Below are positions 1 to 11,600 of a stretch of DNA of 20,360 bases, in pieces. Position 1 is the first letter of the stretch, and the number at the start of each line of letters is the position of its first letter. Origin of the DNA: Apostichopus leukothele (taxonomy: Eukaryota; Echinodermata; Holothuroidea; Aspidochirotida; Stichopodidae); contig JAAAKB020000020.1 of the NCBI GenBank assembly GCA_010014835.2, positions 1,418,456 to 1,438,815 on the forward strand, written 5' to 3'. The notes under the pieces are model-generated. The model had not been told where the DNA came from. It saw only the letters and a list, made by a program, of their open reading frames with translations, and searched no databases. The translations under genes and the position numbers were made by a program.

Positions 1-244
1 AGGAGGGGGAGGCGGGTTTCAAATGGTTAACTGCAATTCGGGATTGACGTGTATGGTAACTGAGCAGTAAACTGTGAAAGTAAAGTATCAACATAAATGT
101 TGGTGTTTATAATCTGCTACAGTGTAGATTTACTCTACCCACCAACTTCTCCCATCCCTTCTCCCTACTCCCCTCCCCTTACCCACTACCTCCCCAACTA
201 TGACATAAGGCAAAAACTTCTTCAGTCATTTGTTAAAAAATTAA

Positions 245-289
245 AGCCTTAATTAATTTAGCTTTAATTAATAAAGCTTTAATTAAAGA
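245..289. repeat. Three tandem 15-bp AGCTTTAATTAA units
   Basis: Copies at 245-259, 260-274 and 275-289 share AGC(C/T)TTAATTAA plus a variable three-base tail. Each contains the palindrome TTAATTAA, which holds TAAT cores of the kind bound by many homeodomain proteins. Whether that matters here is inference. Confidence 0.7.
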
Positions 290-2432
290 TCTAATTTTGT
301 GGGACATCCAATTTTTTAATTATCTCATTCAGAGATCTCTAGCTTGAAGGAAGAATATCCCAATATTGTGAATATTCACATCGCAAGTTCAAAATTAAGT
401 CCCAAAGTTAACAACTCATACACAAAGTACAGTTTATAAAATCCATCCAAAAATAATTTCATTGTTAATTCCTACATATCGAAATAGTTGCTTTGCGAGA
501 TCAGAGACAACTGTCGGTCTGTTAATACCTTTGACTTTTTTCCGGTTTTTTTATACTGCTTTTCTCACCCACATGTTGCACAAGTTTAAACTGGCCTATT
601 AAAATAACAGCTTTCAATCACCCAGCATGCAGTGTGACCCATCTGATTTCTTTCACATTTTGTCTTCTTCTTTTTCCCCCCCATTTTTTCACCTCTAAAA
701 TCAAGTCTTTTTTATTGTTCTGTTCCACCGCACAGTTGATTTTTTTCATCTTCTTCCCAAATTTTCAAGAAGAGGGCCAGGCCAGTCAAGGTACTAGTTT
801 AGAAAAGTTCCCCCAAATCTGGCAACATGTCCCATCACCGTAGCAACCAAAATGGTCGCCTCAGGCTGTAAAATGATGTTTAGGCAATGATGGATCTCAG
901 ACACAGATAACATAGTGTCTAATCCAGTTTACATCAAGTACCCAGTTTTCTTCTCTTTTGTTTCAAAAATTCACCCACCCCCCCCAAAAAAAAATACAGG
1001 GCAAATAAAAACAAAGAGCTAAAGTAGTCAATATCACAAACATTATTTGCATCCATGTTATTTTTCCTCCTCCCTTTGACTACGTTCTCACTTATTTCCT
1101 TTTTCTACTCTCTACTAAACTCAACGACAGTTTCCCGTTCATTCCGAGAGGTATGGTACGTGTCAGAATCCCAATTAAAAATCTTGAAGGCGTAAGGAAC
1201 TGCTGAGCCAAGAGGAACTTTTCCCACACTGAGTAATGACAAAAGGACTCTCAGACAAAAAAATGGTCGTCCTTTCTCTTCCGTTCCCATGGATATCAGG
1301 AGGATGACTCACTCCACCCCGACTGACAAATTTATTCACGCCAGTTTGAAAGCTTCAATTGGACAAGAAAAACTGACGAGCTGTCCAAGCTACATCATCA
1401 AAAAAGTTCCATTCAATTTTTTTTTTGTCTCTCTCTCTCTCTTTCTTCTTCTTCTCGTTATGCGTGGTGTGTAATAATTGCGTCCACAATCGGCTGGAAG
1501 CCATACTCAAGACTGACAAGGAAAAACTAACCCTGGAAGTCAGATATTACTTCAAACGGCACCAAAAAAAAAAAAAAAAAAATGTATCTGAAGAGTTTCA
1601 TATAAATATTTCTTCCTTCTTTCTTTTCTTGATTTTTTTTTGGGGGGAAGGATGAAATCAGCTCATAACATTTTAATGTTTAACTTTAGCATTTTTCATC
1701 AAAAAAGGATGATTACCTAAATATAAAGAGAGGACGGACTCCTTCAAGGTTGTCGGTATTGGCCGGCAAATATTGCTAGGCAATCAAATAATGGGTCCCT
1801 TACTCTGACTTCAACGAGCGTTTTATTGCCTCCCTCGTAGCAATTATCTTACTTATACTATTTTCAAGTCTAGTTTTTAAGAAATACCTCGACGAAAAAA
1901 GAAAAAAACATGGGTGAATATGTCAAGATAAAGAACTGAATGTTTTTTTTTTAAAAGTATTTTCAGCAATTTGTAAAATTCTTTAAATTTAGGGTCAGTA
2001 ATTCATGACCCTTCTATCTGTTTCATTTAAAATAAATATGAATAATAACTTATTCCAAGATTCTGTTATATATTTATTTTACTTCTAACACTTACAGCTG
2101 GGTCAGTTTAGCTGGTTCTTCAATTGACCACATGTGTAGTGTGTTGTCTACCATTATTTACACCAGTTTTAAGGTGCTTTAGCATCACATCAACAAACTT
2201 GTGCACATATTAACCAATAAAATTACCGCCAAAAAAAAACAAAAAACTACCATCCCCCCTCCCAAAAAAAATATCTCCCTCCCCAAAAACCAAGTCAATC
2301 CAATGATAGCAAATTCTACCTAAACCAAACACCACTTTGAAAAAGAATTTCTAACAATGGAGATGTAAATTGAAACAGTTTGATGTAAAAATTGTCCAAA
2401 CTCTTTCAAAAAGTACATTTCAAGTTTGCTAC

Positions 2433-2456
2433 TACCGTTAAGTACCGCGAACGGTA
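2433..2456. repeat. Small inverted repeat TACCGTT / AACGGTA
   Basis: Perfect 7-bp arms (2433-2439 and 2450-2456) flank a 10-base loop at the edge of a GC-richer pocket inside the intron. Too short to claim function. Confidence 0.4.
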
Positions 2457-4017
2457 TTTCCATATCAGCTGCCAATCAAACCTCTGAATGGTAATTATAC
2501 AGATTGCCAGAGTGCATGCCGCCAGTTGGTACATTTCAAGCCGGTCACACATGGCCTCGTACATGCCTCCAGCCATAATTTACTTCGGGAGATTAGTATA
2601 TAATGAGCCTGCAGGAATAGAGGGGGAATTCCCCTGTGACCATTTTTTTTGTTGGTGTCCCCAGAAGGGCATTGACCTTTAGAATCGTCGGCTACGGTAG
2701 GTAGGGTCTTTTTACGAAGGGGTATGATATGGGAGAAGGATGGACGTAGTAGGACCTTCCATTATAAGAAGGACACAGGAGGGCTCAAATTGGTTTGAAT
2801 ATTCGATGCAGCTGGTTAAGGTGTGTTTTCAAAGTCAATGAATACAGCCATGAAAATTCACAGTTTTGAAAACAAACCATATAATTTGAGTTCTGTCAAT
2901 TTTGTGGTATTAAAAATACAAAAAGAGATGTTTATTATTCTCAAGGAATAAAATATCAGGCCTGACCTGTTCCACAGTGATAACTTGTGAGGATGGAATG
3001 GAAGCATGCACAGATGATAGGTGCATATTCAATTTGTTAGAAATGGGAGATTACTGAAGGCGGACCGGGAGAGGGAGGGGATGAAACCGAACAAACATAC
3101 ATGATTGAGCTTTCAAATTCTTTGTCAGCTAAGAAAATGTTCTAGATTACAAGACTTTTATTTTTTAAATATAATAGATATTATTTGTTAATAATTATAA
3201 TGCCAGTTTTTCAGTTTTGTATCCAAGTTTCAGAACATGCACACTAAATTTAAAGTTTTCTCTAACTGAAAAACAAAATATATATGTTAGGGACATGGAT
3301 GGTGGGCTTATAGTTTCTTTAATTAGACTCTACAAACTCTGTTAATGGAGTTGGTCCAAGTACTCTCCAATATGGCTCATATAATTCTTCAACCAGCAAC
3401 AATTATCAAGTTGTCACATTTGTTGGATCAACTTTTATAGCTCCTATGAATTAATCACATTTTTGAGAAACAGTTTTTTTTTTTGTTTTTTTTTATCCCT
3501 TCAACTTTGTAAGCTCTTTCATCTAATGGAGATTTACTGGTATCCTTTCCAAGTGTTCTCCACCCTCTAAATGTTTCACTTTGACATTAAATATGTCATT
3601 GTTAAGGTGCATTTCATTCCCTCCCCTTCTTAAAAGTGATTTGCCGAACAGTTTTTTGCTTCGGTCCTTTAGCGGAGATGCCTTATCGACCTGCAGATTG
3701 CCTATTTAGCACGTGCTTCGTGAACTATTGTTCCAAGTTCAATAACAGCATACCCCTACCAGATCTGAGAGTCAGGACCCCCTGATAAATTGGACGTGTA
3801 CCACCATTGACACGAAAGGAAGCAGAAGTTTGGGTTGATTGTCAGTGAAAAGTCGGCTGATAATCTGATAAGTGCATACCAGGAATAGCTGACTCGAACA
3901 CCGTACAAAGTGACACCTGAGGATATCCCTCCAGCAGCGAAGGACGGACGGACAAGGTATTTTACTCTTGCTCAGATTGTGTCAGGGACATAAACTCTAA
4001 ATCTAGAAGCCAATTAG

Positions 4018-4032
4018 CATCATCATCATCAT
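4018..4032. repeat. (CAT)5 microsatellite
   Basis: Five CAT units in the large 3' intron. Potentially polymorphic; no other significance seen. Confidence 0.8.
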
Positions 4033-4132
4033 CCGCTAAAACAATGATTTAGACACCCAAAATAAACCAAATATCTCGATTTAGGACTGACAAGTTTTAA
4101 TTTTATAACCCAACCAAGTTGTGAAGTAGGTA

Positions 4133-4156
4133 GGGGAGGGGGGGGGAGGGAGTGGG
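4133..4156 (+). repeat. G-rich tract with G-quadruplex pattern
   Basis: The plus strand reads GGGGA, a run of about nine G, AGGG, AGT, GGG, satisfying G3+N1-7 four times. It is on the template strand for eya, so the transcript carries the C-rich complement. A C-rich stretch at about 4225-4247 (CCCCCTCTCCCACCCCCTCC) could pair imperfectly with it. Confidence 0.5.
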
Positions 4157-5450
4157 AAACAATATCTATTGTAAGCTGTAACTACAACCCAACTTGTGTC
4201 TCCTTTGTCTTGATGCTGGAGACACCCCCTCTCCCACCCCCTCCTCCAAAGACTGGTCTTGTTGATTCCAATGCCCAAAGTAAAGAGTGACTGATGGTTA
4301 AACAATCACAGAGTGACGTGTCTGCACTTCCACCCCAAAGTTAGCAGTGGAACTAAAAGCCCTCTCAGAAGTTGCTTTACGGAGCAGAAAATCCTCACAA
4401 TTTCAAAATAAGTTTCTTTCTCATATTACGGCATTTCTCTTACGATGGTGCTTTGAGATCTCCCTGATTGGTAGAGCTTGAAAACTAACTAATTTTTTTT
4501 GGGCTCCCTCCATTTTTGTCAGGAGGTGTACCTTCCAAGACTTTTTTTTCCATCCGACAACAACGAAACTACCTAGTCATGTCACGTCAGATTAAATACC
4601 TTAGTTTAGTTTAGCTGTGCCAAATAGACCGAAGATATATATGTATATATACATGTAGTTGACCTTAAGGTAGCCCTGTGCGCCATCCTAGATAAGAGAC
4701 ATATGGAGTGTATCATGACCGAGGGAGCAGTGACTCTATAAAAGCCAAGCCACAGAATGGGGGTGTCTGAACAAACAGCTAACAGCATGAATCAACCAGG
4801 ATGAGATATAAAACAAACATAGAGGAATGGATGAGGGGAATCGCTAGCACCACCCCAATTTAAGTCTTAAAAAAAGAATACTTTGTGTGAACCAAAAGGG
4901 AAAATTTTGTTGTTTGTTGCTGTAAGTGTTATTTAACAGATTTGAGTTAGAAACCCTGCATGTTAAACTGAATCTTTTGATCCAGCTTCATGAATCGCTC
5001 CAAACAGGAAAACAAGACAGAACAGCATAATGCTGGTATACATAGCAAAGTCCTGAAACATGTCCGCGACTTATTTCTTATAATCTTACGGGGGAGGGGG
5101 GGGCGGAGGCGTTCTGAATAAGTATTGCATTGGGTCTTATTATCATTTCACCACATACAATAAATATTACAAATTTATGTATCATCTCAATACATTATAA
5201 AGGGAGAAGTTGAAACAAGAATGGATCAATATATCTGTACAAATTTGTAACAATAATATATACTTCCCGACGTTGAAATATATTTTTCTTTTTTTATTAA
5301 TATAAATATATTATTATTTTTATTTTTTTTAACTTTGCACAGTTATCAATATCCTTTCAGCTTCCTCGTTCAATGCTTCAATGGTGCAGCAAGCACAAAA
5401 TTTTGACCTACACAGTAAATGTGTGAAATAAATGTATCTACATATATATG

Positions 5451-5467
5451 CACACACACACAAACAC
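5451..5467. repeat. (CA)n / (UG)n tract just downstream of the DLDET exon donor
   Basis: Plus-strand CACACACACACAAACAC; in the eya pre-mRNA it is a UG/UGU-rich run beginning about 60 bases after the donor at 5527. UG repeats are known binding sites for CELF-type splicing regulators; a role here is inference. Confidence 0.7.
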
Positions 5468-5527
5468 GTTACCATTACACACAAATATATATACAAACGA
5501 GAAGGTGAAGAAAGCTGAGAGACGTAC

Positions 5528-5611
5528 CTTTCCAAATCGTGTTGCGTACGAGCCGGTGAGTAACGAATGGAAAATGATAATAGTCTCATCTAAATCCCAG
5601 ACAAAAATCCT
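5528..5611 (-). CDS. eya: eya exon carrying HAD motif I (DLDET) of the tyrosine phosphatase domain
   Basis: The acceptor TTTGTTCTACAG (AG at 5613-5612) and donor GGAAAG|GTACGTC (GT at 5527-5526) bound 84 bp, 28 codons, phase 0 at both ends. It reads [20 protein letters not shown] then SYATRFGK, nearly identical to vertebrate [25 protein letters not shown] is the DxDx(T/V) signature of haloacid-dehalogenase phosphatases: the first Asp is the nucleophile that forms the phospho-aspartyl intermediate, the second the general acid/base. Both are intact, so the enzyme should be catalytically competent if the rest of the domain is. The next exon should begin D(P/T)xTSVSLG, but no such sequence is present down to base 1. 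Confidence 0.98.
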
Positions 5612-8600
5612 CTGTAGAACAAAGAGAAATATAAGGGGAAATTTATAACCGGCACGGGAACGAGCTTCTAACACTTGAGGAGTAGAGACAAACAACGTCT
5701 CATGATGTATATATACAATGCATATATAATATACTAGACTAAATATAAACTGCATTTTATATAAGCTCTCTAAGTAAATCTACGGATTTTGCCTGTGTTC
5801 ACTGTCAACTTTGATTGCACGATACCCTCTTGTTTCGTCTTTTCGTTTCGTTTTGTTTCTTAACTTTAATTTGTCTTTCTTCTCTGAGCGAATTGATAAA
5901 TATGAGTTAATTCATACATCAAACTGTCAGACTATACTACCCAAAAAAAACAAAAAAAACTTTGTCACTACTGATCTAATTAATGGTTAATTGCAATAGA
6001 AACGAAACAAAATCTGATAATTTCACTCATAATATTTGGCAGTAAACCCAAATGGATTGTATTAACTGCACACCTCTCTTAGTTAGATTGAGGGATACTA
6101 TCCCAGTTGTGTCAAACTACTTCACAGCTTCAGTTAAAATGTTGTCAAGTACAACCCCCAAAAAATAAACATTGAACATATTTTTGTAGTTTACTATCCT
6201 GGATTAAATTATAATACCATCTCTTGACAACCAATTTGTCAACTTAAACGGTACGAAAGTTGCAATGGCTCTGTGGATATTCTCCCTTTACTGCGCATAT
6301 TCACCCCCCCCCCCCCCGGGACCTTCCTTTTTTTCTAATGTTCTGTGGAACCATTTTCTTTAAAGATGTTCCCTAAACGCACAATGAGTGACTTACTCTC
6401 ATAAGGAATGAATATACAATTTTATTTTATTTTTTTTGAGAAAATAATTCTCCTAGTTTAACAACATGGAAGAAACATATATCCAAGCACAATATCATGT
6501 AAATGCAGAAACAAGTTCAGAAATGGTTCAAAAGAGTGCTTACGTCGACTCCATCTTCTGGTGTAGGGGATGGGTTTCTTTTCGTCCTCCCCGACGTCTT
6601 GTTCTTGTTGTTCCTTGGGGCTGCTGTGCGTCCCCTTCCCAAGGGGCTCACATCATCCAGTTTTATACTTGCGTCTGTAGTGAAAGAATGTTCGACTATA
6701 GGGGGAAAGATCAAAATTAAAGCCAGTATCACCCAACTGACGTACTCTGCTCACTGCTCAGTTTAGCAAGGGTCATGAGTATACCCCTAGTTACACCAAA
6801 ATATGACCGGCCTAAATTGCAAAACTGATTCATCCCTTATCTGAAGAATTTCTTGTGACAGACTATTGCTAAAATCTGTTTTTTTTTAATATATTTTTGT
6901 TAAACTACGCCTGTTTCAGGGGTTCTCAACTAGTAGGCTGTTGTAGGCTGGTAGACTGCAAAGAATGGTACATTATTTTGGTCAAAGGAGAAATTCATTG
7001 TAAGTACTTATTAATACACGACATGAATTTATTTAATAGCGATTTTGACAAACAATTATTTAGAATTACGTAGAGTTAACGATAGTTTCTGGGCGGACAC
7101 TTTTACTTTTCACCGTTAGTAACTATAACATGTGAATACAATACAAGAATGTACCATTGATTATCGCACGTGAATAAAATATGGCGGAAGAAAATAACAA
7201 CTGTATAACAGTAATAACTTGCAAATTAAGAATCATTTGGCCAAATTACTTAGTCTAATCAAGTAAAATGTTGCCTTTAGTAATTCTTGATATATGCCTG
7301 GAAAAAAAGCCGGCAATTTGGCGACGAAATGTTGACTGCTGCTTTTATAAGATGACGATGTTTGAATCACATCACAGATTTTGTGAGGACCTTAATTTGT
7401 TGAGTTCACATAACCGTAGTGAAGAATATTGACAAGAAGAGAACGCAAGTTCTTTAAACTTTGATAAATTCAACTACACAGGCAGTAGATATTCAGTTAG
7501 TTAACAGCTTTTCCCTCCTCTCTCTCTCTATCTCTCTCGTGCTTGTTTTTTTCTTATCTCTTATGAATATTAGATGTTCTATCACCAATCCCGTCTGCTA
7601 AACGTGATCATATATTGAAGATATTTAAAGCTCTCACATCTCCGACACAAATCATACCAAATGTTGAAAGGCAAAAGAAAACAAAACGAAAAAAACAAGG
7701 AATCACACAAATCTTTGCATAATATTTGATCCGTTTTTGACATTTACATTTTTTTTCTCATCTGCGTCTTTTTTCTCTGGCTCCAGAGTAACCGTTTTCT
7801 TTTCTTTTCCGAGTATTTTTCCCGTATTATTCGGGTCTAATTCCTGTACGACTCTACCATGAATATGTAAAGCTCCTATTGATGTGATTGCTTACTTCAA
7901 CCAAATCTGACAGATTTGAAGAATATTATCATCCTAAATTCCTCGCGAGTGTTGCACCTTACCATTTATCAAAAGCAATTTTCTTGGCTTATGCAAGCCC
8001 CGAGCCAACAGATTTGGCTCTGTTCTGCTCATTCAACTTTCTTCTTTTCTCTCTCTCTTTCTTTTTTTTTCCTTTTCATCTTCTTCTTTTTGCTCAACAA
8101 GCTTTTGGCTTGTGGCACAAAACAATGGTAACCAACGTTGTCGCGTTTGAAATGTTCTGATTCAGGCCCAAAGGCGAGAAGTGGGTGTGAGTATGTACGT
8201 TTGCAGCTGCGAATTAGTCTCGGAGATTTTTTTCAAAGCCGGGCTTCTCAATGCACACTCAATGACGGTTTAACCATCCCCTTAATAACGTTTGAATAAA
8301 TTAAGACCCGAATCTTAAAGCAGGGATGTCAAAATCGGCTGCGGGTGCTTTGGAACTAATTAAAGGTTCGCATGATACTGACTGACAGGGTATGTTCCTC
8401 AATCACACATCTACTAAGAGAGACAACAAAAATAAGAGAAAAGGAAAAAGTAAAAAAAAGGAAAAGGAAAAGGAAGAGAAAGAAAAATGAGAGAGAGAAA
8501 GATGAAGAGAAAAAAGAAAAGACACCACGGAAAGAGAGACAGGAAGGTTCGATAACATCATAAGACAATGACATTTTACTCGAAAAAAAACAAAAAACAA

Positions 8601-11600
8601 ATGCTCGCAAGATAGGATTCCCATTACCACTTCAAAATATGATCAAGGCAAAAAAAAAATGGGAAAATAATGTATTAAGCAAACTTCCATAGGGTGAAGT
8701 ATGCACACGTGTGCTACAGAACGTTACGCCATATTTGACGAGTAAAAAAGAAAAAATGCTAATCAGTTTTGCGGTTCTGATGACGGATTCTTCTCAAGAT
8801 CATCACTCGGGGGCTGAGATGAAAACTGAATCGAGAGGCAAGATATGTTTCGCTACAATTTTGGAAAAACAAAGCGTACAGATGTGTGAGAAGCATTATA
8901 CTGTTAGGGACATGACTTGATAGAAGATTGAAAAAAAATGATAAAAATCAACAGCTTGTAACCACTTGTAATGACCTGATAAATCATAAGTTCACTAATT
9001 CAGGATTCAGGATGTGTGAAAGGCATTTCCGTTAGGGACATGACTTGATAGAAGATTGAAAAAATTTAAAAAAATCAACAGCTTGTAACCACTTGTAATG
9101 ACCTAATAAATCAGAACTTCACTAATTCAGGTAATTTTTTGGACTAGATTGACTTAATTCAGTTTACTTCCACCTAATTACAAGAAAATTTCCATGTATT
9201 ATAATTTCATGTCAATTCATGTCAATTCTCAAACAGCTCTAATATTTAGCCTATTTTACCAAAAGTTGGCACGCAAAGAAAAAGTTTGCAGGCCACGGAT
9301 ATGTTTGTATATTCCCGTTTTCTTCTTTTTGATATTAAAAATAATCGGCAATTCATCTTTATTAATACTTGCCGACTACAGCACTTGTCCAAGTTGTCCA
9401 CCACTTCCAAATACCAGTTTCCAAGTTTTGCTGACAATTAGGGTGTACTAATTTTTCATTTTGAAAAAATTTCTAATTCAAGCCAGGAAAACCCTGTTTG
9501 GTATCAGACATATCTCTCAAGTACTTTACAAAAGAACTGATACATTACCACACAAAAACTACCAAAAATCTTACAATTTTTTTTCTTTCATTTTTTATTC
9601 TTTTTATTTGCTATTTTGAATTCGATGACAACAGTGCAATTTGCTCAAAGGTCAACTAATTTTGCCCCCGAGCTGCGTACACCAATCACCAGTGAAAGAA
9701 AAAGAGAGAAAAAAATCTTTTGGAAGATGCGCACGTCAGTTCACAGCTGGGGGCTAAAAGCTTCCATGGGCAGGCCATCAGATTTACAGACTTTTTTTTT
9801 TTTATTCCCTTTGTGTTCGCAAAATTTTCACAGATGAAGGGGGAGATAAGACAACTAGGGCTAAAAAGCCGAGCACGGTCTTTTTCTTAAGACAAATTTT
9901 TTTTTTCTCCCTCCTTCTACTTCTTCTCTTGCTCTGGCTTTTTGACGTGGATTCTATTTAGGCGACAAGTCAAATTAAAAAGGCTCGCCAAACCCACCTG
10001 GGAAAATGGGTCTACTGAGTTTCAACACGTATATAAATGTACTGTGCCATGAACATTTTGATTAGAGGGAATAAAAAAAGCAAACAGTTGACAAGTTTTA
10101 TGGAGAAAAACACATTCAAAATATTACGGCTTTGATAAGCAGGTTCCATGTGTACAGTATAATCGGAAGGATGGAACCCATATTAAAGGCAATAGTCGAA
10201 TTGCTACAGATTTCAGAACAAAATGTTGGGTTCTAGAATAGTATTGACGAGATTGTTATAAACGCAGATCCCCTACGAGAGAGGGGGGGGGTGTGCTGGA
10301 AATCCTTGCTTTATACACAAAATTTCTGCTGTGGTATTTTTTAAAGTTAACTTCCATATTTTGCCACAGAAATACATATTTTTGGAAAACTCATTTGGTT
10401 CGAGTGACTGGACGATTTCATAAACACGCTCTAAATAGAGATGATAATTACTTTACCAAAACTACTGAATGAAAATCAAAATTAAAAACGTTTCCGTTTT
10501 ACAAGTTTGACTGCACTTTTTTTCCCCCTTATTATTATTATTATTTAGTTGGGTCAGAATGTATATTATACTTTTTGCATATTTACAAAGACAATAGTCT
10601 GTATTTGAATTTGACTACAGAAAGAAAAGAAACAATAAAAAGGTAAGGACTGGTAGGTGGACAATTGAAACACCAAAATGGATATTTTTTATGTACTGAT
10701 TAAAGTTACTCTCACTGGAATTAAAGCAATGTACCGTTCTAAATTCTTTTTTGAGTTTGTGACTCGAGAAGAATATAAACACAAAAGTTCGTCGACAGCC
10801 GATCTCAGTGAAATCACCCAACCCATTTTTGTTACTGTTTCAAGGCTAACAACGACATTAACGGATAAACGTCTATGAGTAACATTCCCCAAACTTAAAA
10901 ACAGATTTTACATCAATAAATTTCCACTTATACATCCATAAAAGGCACTAGCATTGAAATGAAAACTATGATTTAACTTTCATTCTACCATAGACGTACC
11001 GCACAGAATAGGACTAAACAACAAACCAACACAGTAGGAAATTTCTTAATAATTCAATTTTTTTTTCATTTTAATCAACAATCTTTCTTGTTCTCTGTAT
11101 AATTGGAATTCTTCAGTACATGAACCTTCCTTATTCCTTCCTCGCTTACAAGTACAACCTAATTTTTCTTTCTTTTTCTTCCCTTACTGATACCTCCTTC
11201 AACATAATTATGCGATGAATTGTTTCAGTCGCAATGAGATTCTTTGCCTTTGTAAATCTTTCATTGGCAACAGAGAGCTAACCTTCACACCTCTGGCTAC
11301 TAATCTCTGTGTTTATTCCAAAATTAAAAACATCTTTTTTTGTATTTTTTTTTTTTACTTCCATTAAGATCAATCCCTCCACACTCCTAATCTCAGAACG
11401 ATGTAACATTTGTGAGAATTGAAGAAATTACCACGATTTGTTCATTTACTTTTTGAGATACCTTGTGAGTATAAAACGGCTTCGAGCTATACAACATTGC
11501 CCCTATTCATGAATACATTAATCACATACGGAATGTTAACGTTCAAATTGTTTTCCGTACCTCACATAATGAACACAACAGTTCGGGTTACGTATCTTTA

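Larger units (their letters stand above)
1..5527 (-). other. eya intron following the DLDET exon (incomplete)
   Basis: At least 5.5 kb of intron. I looked on the minus strand for the next conserved Eya-domain blocks ([30 protein letters not shown]) and found nothing resembling them, so the next exon lies beyond base 1. Contents are AT-rich filler with homopolymers, a triple 15-bp TTAATTAA repeat (245-289), a GC-richer pocket around 2430-2760, another at about 3650-3960, (CAT)5 at 4018-4032, a G-rich tract at 4133-4156, and a (CA)n tract at 5451-5467. No transposon coding sequence is recognisable. Confidence 0.8.

Noticed and set aside
3891-3899. Minus-strand GTTCGAGTC, resembling a tRNA or SINE B box
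   Set aside because: No A box at the right distance upstream and no cloverleaf could be drawn, so neither a tRNA nor a tRNA-derived SINE is supported.
4606-4788. Minus-strand 60-codon frame near 4.7 kb as a possible next Eya-domain exon
   Set aside because: The translation has none of the conserved Eya-domain residues expected after SYATRFGK, and no suitable splice pair bounds it.
8356-8630. Lys/Arg/Glu-rich (plus) and Phe/Ser-rich (minus) frames
   Set aside because: Both are direct readings of the polypurine tract at 8434-8521.
8711-8920. Plus-strand 69-codon frame ending in the first copy of the 130-bp repeat
   Set aside because: Not recognisable, includes repeat sequence, and has no splice or promoter signal suggesting a nested gene.
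10615-10892. Overlapping frames on both strands at 10.6-10.9 kb
   Set aside because: Open on both strands over the same bases with AT-driven composition and no motif; consistent with chance.
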